A stretch of 43,483 nt of DNA from Ceraceosorus guamensis (GCF_003144195.1 NW_020289998.1:3288-46770), one strand, 5' to 3'. Shown: positions 19,339-30,567, counted from the stretch's first letter. Made by a program: numbers and translations. Notes: generated by a model not told the origin, from the sequence alone.

Positions 19339-19690
19339 CGAAAACGAGAAGAAAGGAAGCTGCGCGCGTTGCTGCATGTCGGCTCGATTCGCATTCACGC
19401 TTCGTGATTTCAAACTGCAGTCACGAGTGTAAAGCTTGGATAAGAGCGCGTAATTAGATTCAAGAGTGAGTGAATTTTGATTCGCAAATCGCAACACATC
19501 GAATCTTATCATCCATCCCCCGCGCTCACACCTCGCACCCTCTTTGGGCTTGGCACGATCAACATTCCGTCTTGACCCCCATCTCCCACACCTACCGCTC
19601 TGATTCGCCGCCAAGCCAATCCTGAAGTCGCATACAAGCACTACACAAGCACGACTGGACACTGCGCAACCCGCTCACGACTGGATCGAC

Positions 19691-21593
19691 ATGTCCGCGC
19701 CTACAGCCCCGGCCGGCTCCAAGCCAAAGCGTGCGTAGGCAGGATCGCTTTGGCTGCAGATGCATGTATTGCGATGGAGGGTGCAATGTGAAGGAGATCT
19801 TTGTGCGGGTGCTTGGTCTCAGGGCAGCCAATGATCAGCGATGCTGCCTCTCAATCAGGCGTGTATGCGCAGCACGCTGAAAGAGGCGCACTCCACGAGC
19901 ATACAGAGAGGGACTCGATGCGGTGACCATGGGCGATAACAAACAGCGCGCTGCTTGTTTGCTGCTTGCTCGAGCAGCCCACGTCTGTGTCCGCATCTAC
20001 TTTGCAATCTTGCTGACCGCCTCTGTGCCTCTTGCCGTCACGCCCTACCCGCAGCGCTCCCATTCTATGCCCAATTCTCTGCGGGTGCCATCGCAGGAGT
20101 GACGGAGCTGCTGTGTCTCTATCCTCTCGGTGCGTATCGTCTTGTAACCAACTCCCCTCACTCAGCGCGATCCTCCCCCTTGCTGGGCAGCATCGAGGCC
20201 TAACGCAATGTCCTCCCCGCACCTCCCCCTTCATGCAGATGTCGTCAAGACGCGCATTCAGCTTCAGAACTCCAGTACGCCAGCTGCGGACAGGTACAAT
20301 GGCATGATGGATGCTTTCAGAAAGATCATTGCTAGCGAAGGGTGAGTGGGCAAAAGTGCAGGCAAGCTGAACCACGCGACTAGAAGCGGCATCGCAGCTC
20401 GTCGTCGAAACGCAGCGGTAGAGGTGGATGCTTGGGCAACGCATGGCATACGCTGCCCGTCGCTCCAGGGAGCGGTGCAATGTCACAGGCATGCTGATTA
20501 TTTCGCAGATCAGATCCTGAATGTGACCCAATCTTTCATCTTGAAACAGTGCGGGACGCCTTTACCGTGGCCTCGTGCCTCCTCTCATGCTCGAAGCTCC
20601 CAAGCGAGCAGTCAAGTTCGCGTAAGTCCGCAGCTCTTTGACAAGCAGCTAGCTCTGACCTGACTGATGCATTGCTTCCTCTTGCTTTTTCCCTTTTGCT
20701 CGTTGCTCGCTCAGCGCCAACGACTACTGGGGCAAGACGTTCAGAGGCATCGCGGGACAGGAAAAGTCTAGTCGGGGTATCGCTACGTTGACTGGGTGTG
20801 CTGCCGGAGCTACGGAAAGTGTCGTCGTCGTGCCCTTTGAGCTGGTCAAGATCAGATTGCAGTGAGTGCGAGCTTACCGAATGCTCCGATTCAAGTGATC
20901 AGCCAGCCCCTCATGCACTGCTCCTGGTCCTCAAATCAGGGACAAGGCGCAATCGCATCTCTACACCGGACCCATGGACGTAGTTGGCAAGATCGTCAAA
21001 GCAGACGGTCTGCTGGGTCTCTATGCTGGTCTCGAATCCACCTTTTGGAGGCATGTGCTGTGGAATGGCGGTTACTTTGGAGTGATACAGTCCACGAGAG
21101 CGATGATGCCCCCAGCAGAGAACAAAGCACAAGAATTGCGGAACAATTTCATCTCCGGTGCTATTGGTGGATTTGTTGGAACTGCACTCAACACTCCTGC
21201 TGATGTGGTAAAGAGCCGAATTCGTGAGTCTGTCCGCATGTGCCGGAGTCTTCCTCTGGCAGATTACTGACATGCCCGCCGGCCTTGCTCTGAGCAGAGA
21301 ATACACCCAACGTTCCCGGTGTTCCTCGCAAGTACAATTGGACCTTTCCTTCCATGGCTCTAGTCGCCAGAGAAGAAGGCTTCTCGGCCCTCTACAAAGG
21401 CTTCACACCAAAGGTGCTGCGATTGGCACCCGGAGGTGGTGTGCTACTGCTGGTTGTCGAGGTGAGTTTGAGTTCAGGGCGGTGCTCGCATTTTCCATTC
21501 CTGAACTGCCATGTCGGCTCACGCTCCTTCCTAACTAACGCGCAGGTCGTATTGGAGCAGTGGAGAAATATTCTTGGACCACCCTACAAGTAG
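19691..21593 (+). CDS. Mitochondrial 2-oxodicarboxylate carrier (ODC type)
   Basis: Eight exons: 19691-19730, 20055-20129, 20239-20341, 20550-20621, 20715-20861, 20940-21223, 21298-21461, 21546-21593. All junctions are GT-AG. The sum is 933 bp, exactly 310 codons plus TAG, the usual carrier length. Three carrier repeats are visible: PLPFYAQFSAGAIAGVTELL with YPLDVVKTRIQLQ, then TGCAAGATESVVVVPFELVKIRLQ, then FISGAIGGFVGTALNTPADVVKSRI. These hold the P-x-D/E-x-x-K-x-R signatures. The first repeat and the C-terminal APGGGVLLLVVE...LGPPYK match ODC carriers, which exchange 2-oxoadipate and 2-oxoglutarate across the inner membrane for lysine and related metabolism. Substrate is inferred from family resemblance. 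Intron 1 is long (324 bp) and follows only 40 coding bases. The gene is intron-rich while most neighbours have zero or one intron. Confidence 0.92.
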
Positions 21594-23014
21594 ATAGACG
21601 ATTAGGTTGGATCATTAAAAGGGAAAGTGGGACCTAGGCATCTTCGCTGGACTTGAAGCGCAGATGATATGCATGCACACAAAAAGGCGCGCGCGGGCTG
21701 CTTGTCGAGATCACTACGTCTTGAGCTGCAATCAGAGCTTCTTGCCACTTGGACGAGTAGTCAAGCGGCGCGCTATGGTAGAGCTTTGCTTCCGAGCAAT
21801 GGGCACCCGTAGTCTGCGGCTTCACCAGCGCCACGTCGCCCTTTTGGATTGCAATGATAATGATCGTCCAACGTGAGTACTCTGTGCTAAGCCTGCTCGT
21901 GCAACAAACAAATCAATAGTCACATGTGATCAAGGTTGCGGCAGTACGGTGTGCCGAGGCGACCTGGTCCTCTCTCAGCTCAACAGTCGTTCTTAGCGCT
22001 TCTCGCCAGGAAGGCGTGCGTGCCCGTACATGAGTGCTTGGCAAGCACGCTCGGTTCAGTGGCAATCCACCTAGCGTGCCGGTTCAGCCTACCAGAGCCT
22101 CCGCCGTGACCGTGACCATGAGCGGGACGCTCACGTTTTGATCGCGTCCCGAGAAGACTGCCTTGATTCACTTTCACATTGGTGATTCGTGATTTTTTCT
22201 GTTTTTGTTCCCCGCATGCTGCGGGCGTGCTTGCGTGCGTGCGTGCGTGCGTGCGGTGACTGTTTGCTGCTGGCCAAAAGTCCCGCTCTGGCTCAAACGC
22301 CTCTGCTGCTGTAGCTTCTGCTGCTGTAGCTTCTGCTGCTCCTTCACCCACCTCCGCCCCCACAAATTTCAAAACGGCGGGGGGGGCCGGAGTGCAAATT
22401 GCCGCCCGAGCAGTAGCGCGGTCGCCTTTCCACTCGCTGTTGAGCAAGCCAAGCAATGACTGGCCAAATGGCTGCAGTCACACTCACGATGCGAGCAGTG
22501 TGATTCGACAAAGCCGGCAGCTGCGGGTCTATTCACCTGTCTGTCCAAGTGCGGCAGGAGCGGACTCCACTCGTGGCTGTTCACACGCGGGCTGCTCTGC
22601 ACCGTCGCCTGGCCTCGCACGATTCGTGATTTCGCGCAGCCGTGGGGATACAGAGCTGCTGCTGGGACATGCTTCTGCTTGTGCTGTCAGTGGTGCGGTA
22701 CCATGGGAAGCTGTAGGTAGGTACCTACACGCTATGCGAACCTTTGCAGGTCAGTGCATGCGGAGCAAACCTCGGCGGCCGACTCGACTTGTGAATGCGA
22801 AGCTTCTTGAGGTGGTGGGTGGCCGATGAGTTCTGTGATGAGTCGAGCACAAGAATCGAATCCGGGGTGTGTGAGGTGCAGCACTCGCACCTCTTCCAAT
22901 GCCTCTTCCACCTGTCATCGAGTCGCGTCCAGCGCTGACACTTTCTACAGTGCGATACCCTTCTTCAGCGCAGCGTACCATCTCTTCCCTCGAGCTTTTT
23001 TTTCCCGCATCGCC
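21594..23014. other. Intergenic interval upstream of the GRAM-like gene
   Basis: No gene is supported. It contains a GCGT run (about 22232-22254), a CTGCTGTAGCTT repeat (22305-22345), heptamer-family singles (22183-22196, 22618-22634) and a poly-pyrimidine leader with T8 just before the ATG at 23015. An in-frame ATG at 22826 would extend the next protein by 63 residues, but that extension is Cys/Ser-rich and unlike the protein, and a CTGAC...CAG intron-end-like sequence lies in it. I treat it as 5'UTR. Confidence 0.55.
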
Positions 23015-26000
23015 ATGGCTATGGAGCTCTATGACGATGCGACGCAGGTAGATCGAGAGCGGGATGGCGAACGTCGTCATTTGGACGCCCAGCGCTCGGT
23101 GGAGGGTTCAACGGAGGGTGGGAGCAGCAGCAACGGTCCGAACGATGGTGTCGCGACGGTCCGCTCCCGCAACTCGCGCCGCCTTTCCGTCAGTTTTGCC
23201 CAAGAGGCTCCCTCGATCATGGGCGATTCTAGCAGTGGCAGCGTGGGCAGCTCAGGCAGTCCATCCATCACCCTGCCATCACCAAATCATAGTCAGGCTC
23301 CTCAAGGCGCTCCTCGTTTCGTATCTGCGCTTCCCACCAGTCCTCCTGTGTCCCAAATCATGTCTCCAAGCAGCAGCTTTAGAGAGTCTGGCGCCTCTCG
23401 CAAAAAATCATCAGCCGCAAGTCTGATCGCCAATAGCGCTATGGGAGCGCTGTCTGGCAGACCGGCCAGTTACATCGAGTACGATCCGTGGAACAATTTG
23501 CATGTCGTCTCTCCGGGCATCGAGGTGGACAATCCGCTATCGAATCGCAGCGACGGCAAAAAGGTTGCTCGCTCTGGCAGCCTCAGACCCTCTAGTCCAG
23601 TCACCTCCAAGGCTTTTCCTGGAGCGAAAAGGACGCCAAGCGCAAATAATGCTGCGATTGTCGGCAAAGCCAGGTCAGGATCGATTACGGATGGCCCGAC
23701 AGCCGTCTTGTCCCCTTCCCCTCTGCTCGAACGGTCTCGCACCGTCTCGGCTGCGACGTCGAGCAGCAGCAGACCTCGGCCGGCAAGCCTGATTTCCGAC
23801 TCGGACGTCGGCATACAACGAGAAATCGACTATGGCAGCAAATCGAGCAGGAGAAAGCAGGCCAAAGGTCAAAGGCGCGAGGCATCTGACGCGAGCTCGG
23901 CTTCAGGCGCAGGCGAGGGTCGGGGTCTTGACGAGGAAGAGGAGCTCAAGCTGCCAGACAGACCCACGGCTCCTCTAGATGTGGCCCCTCAGCTCGAGAA
24001 TCTGGATGACGCGCAGCGGCGGTCATTCTTGGAAGAGTACGGTCTCGCTCTGGAAGCAGCAAAAAAGGCTCAAAAGGAGGGCAAGGGCGTCGGCTTGCTC
24101 AGAAAAGCTTTCCGGTCGAGACCCATCAGTCAACGCTCGGGCAGCAGCGACGGACATCGGCCCGCTTCCGATGTCGAGATGGTGCAGGGAGATGCAGGGT
24201 CTGCAAGCAGCAATGAGAGGGGCATCTCTTATGATGACCCCACTCACCGTCAGGCGCTTGGCGCTAGCGATGCCTCGCAAGTCGCAGGATCCGGCCATCA
24301 GAGCGCAGGCCTGGCAGCACCATGGCCCATTCAGCAGCCAGACTCCGAGTCGAGACATTACAGCGACATCGCTCCCATGCCTGTCCGCTATTCCGAGGAA
24401 TCGACGGACAGCTCGTTGAGCCACAGGCAGACCTCGCTGGACTACACCAGCGGAGAAGGGTCTTCGTCACGAGATGGCAATTCCATCTTTTCGGACAACA
24501 CCAGCGAATTGCACAGCGTGCAGATGACTGGGAGTAAGCACAGTGACGGCAGCTTCGCGAAAGGTGAACACCGCGCAGTGGCAACAGAGAGCAAGGCAGC
24601 ACTCCTCTCTCCCGCATCTCCAGATTCACCTAAATCTGGCGTCATCACACCCCTGGCTTCGCTTTCCTCTGTGGTGCAGCAATCTCCAAGCAGGCGCGAA
24701 GCTCTGCTGCAAGCGCGAGGTGCGACGCCCGCGACCATAGCTTCTCAATACGACGACGATGCAGAAGTGGATGGAGATTCTTGGGCTAGTGAAAGCAGCG
24801 GCGTGCCTTCACTGCGAGACTTTGAGCTGCACATCGAGCCTCAACGTAGCGACAACGACTTCGAGGGTCACGTCAATTTCCAGGGCAATGCTGCTCATCA
24901 TCGCGATGGGGACGCGGAGTCTTTGCTCGATCCAGTCTTTGATTCGCACAAGCACACCATCATCAGTCCACAGCAAGTCTCGCTTCTAGACCAGAGCCGT
25001 GAACCCTTGCGGGGCGCTCGGAGCGTCGGTGATGCCAGGGGAGTAGTCGCGTTGGAGGATGACGCCAGCGACTGGGCTTCGATAGCGAGCAACGATGACG
25101 ACAGCAGGCGGGATGACGACGACGATGATGATGATGAGGATGATGCGCACACCATTGACCATCACGCTCTGGATCGACACCTTGGATTGTTGACTCAGAT
25201 GTCAGACAGGCCGCCAAGGGCGAGCCGAGAGGATCAGGATGACGATGACGATGCTCGCAGCGTCGATACGATCGACGATAGCGCTCGCACGCCACGCCGA
25301 ACGCCCACATTGTCTCGCACCCCCACCATCACCGCGGAGCCTTCCGACCAAGTTTCGGCGCCTGCTAACAAGACCAAAAATGGAAATGCAAAACAACGTG
25401 GTAGACGCTCCACGGGCGCGTTGCTGGGCAGGAAACGCAGTGCAGAGCCTGTGTCGGACTTTGTGTCATCCGAGTCGGATGTCGAAGATCTTGAGGATGA
25501 AGTTGCTCCTGCCGGTGATGGTCTTGGCGACGAGTCGCGGCAAGTCCCACCAACCGCGCTGCAGGTCAATGTGAACACCTCGGATGATGACGTGCCCTCG
25601 ATCTCACCTGCAAGCTCAGACGATCTGGACGTCGACTACTTTTTGAGTAAATTTGGAAAGGACATCATCGAGGTCAGAGCGGACGGACTTCCTGAGCTGT
25701 CTAGCGACCTGATGCATCTGCCCACGCTGGAAGAATGGCGGGATTCCTCGACAGGCCAAATCGATTATGCTGGTCTTGCAATTGCGTACATCACTGCCCT
25801 CTGCTCCTTCCTATCTCCACCAAGGATGCTCAGTATTCGGGCACCTCGGTCTGCCAGCGTCGTCAAGCGCGCACAGGAGCATTCCACCGTCGCTTCCGCC
25901 GATTCGCTTAAAGCCGAGTGTGAGCGCCTGTACACGACCGCGTTGCCGGTCTATCAAAGCACGTTCAACACGCTTCGTTCCTTGTGGAGGTGGGACAGCT

Positions 26001-27208
26001 ACATCCGTAGCGGCACTTGTGCAGCAGCCTACATCGTGTGCTGGCAACAGGGAGTGCTTCTTATTGCTAGCCTTGCCACACTCACCCTCCTCACGCTGAG
26101 GCTGCGTGGCCTCTCTCCACCCCATGCATCTACCAGCGTCGAGACTCGAAGACAGACAAAGCTTGTCCAGATTACGGAAGCCGGAGCCGAAGCGGGGTCG
26201 CTGGATCACGCTATAGCTTCGAACGCTCAGGACCTGAAAAAGGTCGTGAACGGGCTGTCGGATCTGCACGAACGGCTGGTCAACTTTGCCTATTGGCGTT
26301 CTCCAGCCGCGACGTTTAGGACCTTGCTCTTTCTCGCTCTTTGCACTCTGCTGCCCTCCCTCCTTTTGAGCCCGTCCATCTTGTCCCGTTTGCCCGGTCT
26401 TTTGCTGGGATTGGCCTTCTTTGCGCTCGGGCCGATCATCGAACAAAAGCCAGAGTGGGTTGATCCTGCCTGGTACAATCCCTTTGCGTTTCTGCTGGCT
26501 GGTGTGCCTACGCGCGCGCAGCACGCGTGCCAATTGCTTCGAATCCGAGCTTCCACTCGGGAATGCTGGAGCAGCGCGGAGCGCAGTGCGCTGGCTATGG
26601 ACGCAGCGGGACAGGCCACGGATGAAAAGCTTCATCAGCTTCAGGTTCAGGTCCAAGAGCTGCGTCTGATCAAGCAGCAGCTCGACGATCGCTCTCAAAC
26701 GGCCGCCACCTACTTTCGAGCCACGCACGAAGGGATCATGGGTCGCTTGCGCATCACCTCGACTCGCCTCTCTTTCGTCTACCTGCAAAGCGCAAGCGGT
26801 CGACCGCTGTCCGAGTCCGAGTCGAATAGCAAAGCTGCCACACCCATCACCATGCAAGACGTGGACAGCGCACAAGCTCGCACCTCGTTCGACGTGCGAT
26901 TGGAAAGCTTGGCATGCCTGAGCAAAATCGCGAATCCGAACGCAGCTGATGAAGGCAGCCTCCGCATTTCATTGAGGAATCGCAAGGTGAGCAGAGGGGG
27001 TGTGTGTCCGACTTGCTTCCCAACCACGCAAAGTGTCTTTGCCTGCGTCTTCGCAAACGGGAAAAGGGACAAGCTGACCAAGCCCCTGATTTTGCCTGCG
27101 CCTCTTGCCACCGAGCAGCTCACGTATCAGGTGTCGGACATGCCTCATCGAGACGAAGCTTTCAATTGCCTTCTCGCTCTAGCGCCTGTCCATTGGCGCA
27201 GCTTGTAG
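23015..27208 (+). CDS. Large membrane protein with C-terminal GRAM-like domain
   Basis: A 1397-residue frame from MAMELYDDATQVD. Residues 1-880 are mostly disordered, rich in Ser, Asp and Arg, with an Asp run near 695-707 (DDDDDDDDEDD). A folded part begins at about 880 (YFLSKFGKDIIEVRADGLPE). Hydrophobic segments follow: YIVCWQQGVLLIASLATLTLL (about 1006-1031) and a longer pair (about 1100-1145; TLLFLALCTLLPSLLL and LPGLLLGLAFFALGPII). These suggest a hairpin-type membrane insertion. After a coiled stretch (LHQLQVQVQELRLIKQQLDD), residues about 1233-1256 read YFRATHEGIMGRLRITSTRL, the classic start of a GRAM domain. GRAM/PH-like folds bind membrane lipids, so a role at a membrane contact or trafficking site is inferred. 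The C-terminus reads through a donor-like GTGAGC at 26986, and a small intron there cannot be excluded. Confidence 0.75.
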   Translation: MAMELYDDATQVDRERDGERRHLDAQRSVEGSTEGGSSSNGPNDGVATVRSRNSRRLSVSFAQEAPSIMGDSSSGSVGSSGSPSITLPSPNHSQAPQGAPRFVSALPTSPPVSQIMSPSSSFRESGASRKKSSAASLIANSAMGALSGRPASYIEYDPWNNLHVVSPGIEVDNPLSNRSDGKKVARSGSLRPSSPVTSKAFPGAKRTPSANNAAIVGKARSGSITDGPTAVLSPSPLLERSRTVSAATSSSSRPRPASLISDSDVGIQREIDYGSKSSRRKQAKGQRREASDASSASGAGEGRGLDEEEELKLPDRPTAPLDVAPQLENLDDAQRRSFLEEYGLALEAAKKAQKEGKGVGLLRKAFRSRPISQRSGSSDGHRPASDVEMVQGDAGSASSNERGISYDDPTHRQALGASDASQVAGSGHQSAGLAAPWPIQQPDSESRHYSDIAPMPVRYSEESTDSSLSHRQTSLDYTSGEGSSSRDGNSIFSDNTSELHSVQMTGSKHSDGSFAKGEHRAVATESKAALLSPASPDSPKSGVITPLASLSSVVQQSPSRREALLQARGATPATIASQYDDDAEVDGDSWASESSGVPSLRDFELHIEPQRSDNDFEGHVNFQGNAAHHRDGDAESLLDPVFDSHKHTIISPQQVSLLDQSREPLRGARSVGDARGVVALEDDASDWASIASNDDDSRRDDDDDDDDEDDAHTIDHHALDRHLGLLTQMSDRPPRASREDQDDDDDARSVDTIDDSARTPRRTPTLSRTPTITAEPSDQVSAPANKTKNGNAKQRGRRSTGALLGRKRSAEPVSDFVSSESDVEDLEDEVAPAGDGLGDESRQVPPTALQVNVNTSDDDVPSISPASSDDLDVDYFLSKFGKDIIEVRADGLPELSSDLMHLPTLEEWRDSSTGQIDYAGLAIAYITALCSFLSPPRMLSIRAPRSASVVKRAQEHSTVASADSLKAECERLYTTALPVYQSTFNTLRSLWRWDSYIRSGTCAAAYIVCWQQGVLLIASLATLTLLTLRLRGLSPPHASTSVETRRQTKLVQITEAGAEAGSLDHAIASNAQDLKKVVNGLSDLHERLVNFAYWRSPAATFRTLLFLALCTLLPSLLLSPSILSRLPGLLLGLAFFALGPIIEQKPEWVDPAWYNPFAFLLAGVPTRAQHACQLLRIRASTRECWSSAERSALAMDAAGQATDEKLHQLQVQVQELRLIKQQLDDRSQTAATYFRATHEGIMGRLRITSTRLSFVYLQSASGRPLSESESNSKAATPITMQDVDSAQARTSFDVRLESLACLSKIANPNAADEGSLRISLRNRKVSRGGVCPTCFPTTQSVFACVFANGKRDKLTKPLILPAPLATEQLTYQVSDMPHRDEAFNCLLALAPVHWRSL

Positions 27209-27776
27209 GAGCCCCACCCTCGCAATCCTCAGCACCTCGATTGGCGCACCCACACTCTTTTCACATACTTTGAAGACAATCACGCATCAGCAGTGGACTG
27301 TATGCCATCTCTCTGGCCCAGAGCCTCGCGCGCGCATGTAGCATCGCAACGGATGCACAAACGTCCAATCATCGATTCTCGCATCGCGACCACGTGTAGG
27401 GCGTTTCAGTCATCGTGCATCGCAATGAACGAGAGCGGGTGGGTGGGGAAAAGAGTCAAAGACGTGTCTGCCGAGCAGGGTATTAATGGTAGCCGGGAAG
27501 CAAGCAATCGATGGAGGGGGGAGAAAAGTCTATGGCAGGTATACACGCGAGGCTCGGAGACGAAGCAGATATCTGTAGACGATTTAGCAAAGTGCTGCAG
27601 CGGAAGTTCAGAGGCACCTTGAGCACGTCTCCTCAGCAGGCAAGCCGAAAGAGCGAAGAGCAGGGTTGTTGACTTTTGACGTCGTGTTGTGGCGATCAGA
27701 CCGACGACTAAATTGACTTGCACGCGACGCGATTCCGAAGGGAGGAGAAGCCGTCGAGGACAAAGAGCAGGAAAGC
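27209..27776. other. Convergent intergenic interval
   Basis: 3' flanks of the GRAM-like gene (+) and of the disordered-protein gene (-). Short frames only; no repeat of note. Confidence 0.6.
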
Positions 27777-30333
27777 TCATGCCTTGATTTCGCGGTCTGC
27801 TTGCGCCGCTGTGTTTCCAGCAACCGCTCGGGGCTCGATAGCGTCGGACTCCTGCACGTCTGCCTCGACTTGCTTCCCCTCTGAGTCATCACCCAAATCG
27901 TAAGGCTTGGCCTCGACAGCGCTGGCGCCTGGGTTGCCTGCATTGCTAGACGACGTCGAATTGTGCGCATCTTTGACCTCGGCGTCCTCTTTGGCATTCT
28001 GACCGTCCTTCTTGGACGCATGCTTCGCAGCTTCTTGCCCCTTCGCCGCGGCGACTTTGCCCTGTGCGCCCTTGCCGTTCGCGTACGCAGTGGCAGGAGC
28101 TGCAGTCTTTGGCGAATGAGACCAGCCAGCAGGGCCGGTGGGTGCCCTGTACTGTCCCAACTTGCTCCTGAACGCCCCAAGGACGCTAGCACTGCCAGCA
28201 AGCGTGCTCTTGTTGCTCTTGTCCTTGGAACGTCGCTGCGAAACCCCACGAGCATTCAGGGTAGCCGGCTTGTCTGCGTCGTTGGCGCTCTCAGCATCAG
28301 CCTCACCCCTTGCGTTCGCTTTGGGCGTGTGCGGGAGCGGACGATGAAGCAGCTTGCCGAACGTCGCCAGCATATTGTCCTGCCCTTCTGACACTTGCCC
28401 AGTCGAGAGAGGCGCGGAGACCATTGCATGCTCGTCTTTGAGTACACCGCTCTGCATATTGCTCCCTGCCGTTACGTGGTCACTTTGTGCTCGCGCCGCG
28501 TGCGCATGCTCACCCACTTCTTTGCCGCTGTGCTTTGGAACACTTTTTGAGAGCGCGTCGCTAGCTCCGGGCGTCGCCATTTGGTGCGAGGCGAGACGCC
28601 TAAAGCTGTTGGACAGCGTCGCGGGTCTGGACTTTTTGAAACTGGACGACTTCTCGTCCTTCTGAGCGTGTGCAGCATCGCTCGTCTCGGCTCGACCACC
28701 AGCCGAGGGCGCTTGCTTGATCTTGGGTTCCCCCTCTCCCTTTGTCGTAGCTTGCACCACCTGCGAAGATCCGTCAGCGTTCAAAATGATCGCTTTACCC
28801 GCGTCTCCGGACGTAAGAAGCGCGCTGCCTGCAGACTGGGCATCTTCCTTGGCTCCTTGCGCAGCCGGCTGCGGTCCCACCGTCGATGCAGCTGCAGGGT
28901 GGTGCTGGGTAGGCGAGGCTCCAAATACGACGCTCATTCGACGTTTGAGCTGTCCGTACAGAGCTTTGGCTTTGGCTTCCGCTGCTATGAGGGCAGGGGG
29001 TGGTGGGCCCAGAAAAGGTCCCGGAAGCGGAGGCAGCGTGTTCGACGTGGACTCTCGCGGCTCGCCAGGTGCCACGATGGGATCCGTAGGCTGAATTCCA
29101 AGATCAGGCCCCGGTAGCGGGGGTAGCTGCGAGCTTGGCTCGAGTGGGATGGGAGTGACGATGGGCTGCTTCGAAACCTGACCCGGCACCGAGGCCATTT
29201 GCGCCGAAGCTAGAGTCTGGCTAGCGGCGGCTTCGTCAGCAAGCTTTGGCTTTGGCGTCTCGCGATGTTGAGCGGAGCTCTTCGAGGCCCGCGCATCCTG
29301 CTGACCTTTCGTCTTCGTGTCCAGAGCCAGGTTGTCCGCGTCTTTGCCGGTAGGGCTGTTTAGAGCCCCGCCAATCTTGCGAGTGAGTAGCATCAGCGAC
29401 TCTCGGCGCTTCTTTTTGGCATCAGGATTCTTTGCGCTCTTGGCTGCGTCCGCTTCGAGCTTTGGCTCGATTGGTGCAGCTGGTAGCGCGGTGCGTTTCG
29501 CTTCGTTAGGGCTGTTTGGTAGAGCTGCATCCGCAACCGAGGCCCTCTTGCTGGTAGAGGGAGCGGTGATGCTGCGTCTGATGCTACCGAATATCTCAGT
29601 GACAGATGGAACAGCGTGAGAAGATTTCACATCCTTCTTGCGGTGAGAATTGTCATCTTTGACGTGGCCTGCCATGTCAACATCCTGATCGCTCTGCGTC
29701 TTGCGTTTGCTCTTCGCATCTTGCAAAGCGTGCGGCTGCGCTTCGCTGCGGCGTCCAGTGGGAGTAGCAAGGTGAGCCCTTTTGGTTTCAGTGGCTTCAT
29801 CGTCCGTGGCATCGTCGATCGTGACTTCAGGTGGCTGCTCGTTGGAGGCAGTGAGCGGCTTGGCGGAGGAGGCGGTGGCGTCAGCAGCATCGGCATGGGT
29901 ATCGGGATCCGCAGAGGTGGCCTGTGCAGCGCCGGCTGGAGTGTCGCCCGTGTCCGTGCCGTCTGCAGTGACAAAGGACTCGATGGCAGAAGCTGAGCCT
30001 GGTCGATTGGCTTGGTTGCCCGCCGGCGCTGGCATGCTGAGAGTGAGCTCGAGCTGCTGTGCGCTGTGCACATCTTCGATGGCTGTGGGAGTCAAGGTAG
30101 CCTTGCCACCTTTTTAGCGTTTGCGTTGGACGAAGCAAACAGGCAGGTCAAGAGGGAGAGGGAGGATGCGCGTTGGGCGTTCGCAGCAGAAAGGGGAAGG
30201 ATTGGAGTCACGAGTCAGCGGGGATAGGAAGGGAGAGGAGTAGTGAAGAGAATGATCTGCATCAAGCAGGCATACACTCACCCGCTGCAGCGTTGCTGTT
30301 GTTGCGATGCGCTTGCTGTGTCGTGCTCGACAT
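27777..30333 (-). CDS. Large intrinsically disordered protein of unknown function
   Basis: Two exons: 30333-30282 (ATG at 30333-30331; MSSTTQQAHRNNSNAAA) and 30109-27777 (TGA). The intron of 172 bp has a GTGAGT donor. The chosen acceptor is AAAAAG; a CAG 20 bp further on is also in frame. The product is about 794 residues of Ala/Ser/Lys/Pro-rich, low-complexity sequence. Visible islands are SVTEIFGSIRRSITAPSTSK, KKRRESLMLLTRKIGGALNS, two Pro-rich repeats (LPPLPGPDLGI and LPPLPGPFLGPPPP) followed by KAKALYGQLKRRMSVVFG, and ASVLGAFRSKLGQYRAPTGP. The islands are basic and amphipathic with Ser next to Arg, so phosphorylation and membrane or protein docking are plausible; this is inference. No family is recognised. 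It is convergent with the GRAM-like gene. Confidence 0.7.
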
Positions 30334-30567
30334 TTCTTTTGCTTCGCGTGTGTGTAGCGTGGCGTCGCGATGGATTGATGTGAAGAGAGAGGCAGAGATG
30401 GAAGAGGAATTGCTTGGTGGATGCAAGGGTGGATGCAGGGTTGTGCTTTGGAAGAGCACAGTCAATCGGGATGGAGAGACAACTAAAGGTTGAGGTGTGA
30501 CGCCAGAGGAGTGACGCCAGCAGCAGCGATGGAGCGGCAGACTCAAAGTCAAAAGTCTGCAGGACGA

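Larger units (their letters stand above)
17446..19690. other. 2.2-kb intergenic interval dense in heptamer motifs
   Basis: Beyond a possible missing first exon of the small basic protein, I see no gene. It contains GGTGGTGATGGT runs (17634-17660), heptamer-family arrays (17738-17756, 17932-17959, 18095-18113, 18293-18318, 18608-18636, 19158-19181), a CCAAAT hexamer run (18017-18050), a GCT run (18648-18672) and a GCGACC run (19313-19338). The last 150 bp are the likely promoter of the carrier gene. Confidence 0.6.

Noticed and set aside
22826-23014. In-frame upstream ATG extending the GRAM-like protein by 63 residues
   Set aside because: Composition differs from the protein and it contains intron-end-like sequence; the ATG at 23015 has a better context (GCCATGG).
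25811-26875. 354-codon minus-strand frame
   Set aside because: Shadow of the GRAM-like gene's membrane region; no ortholog-like features.
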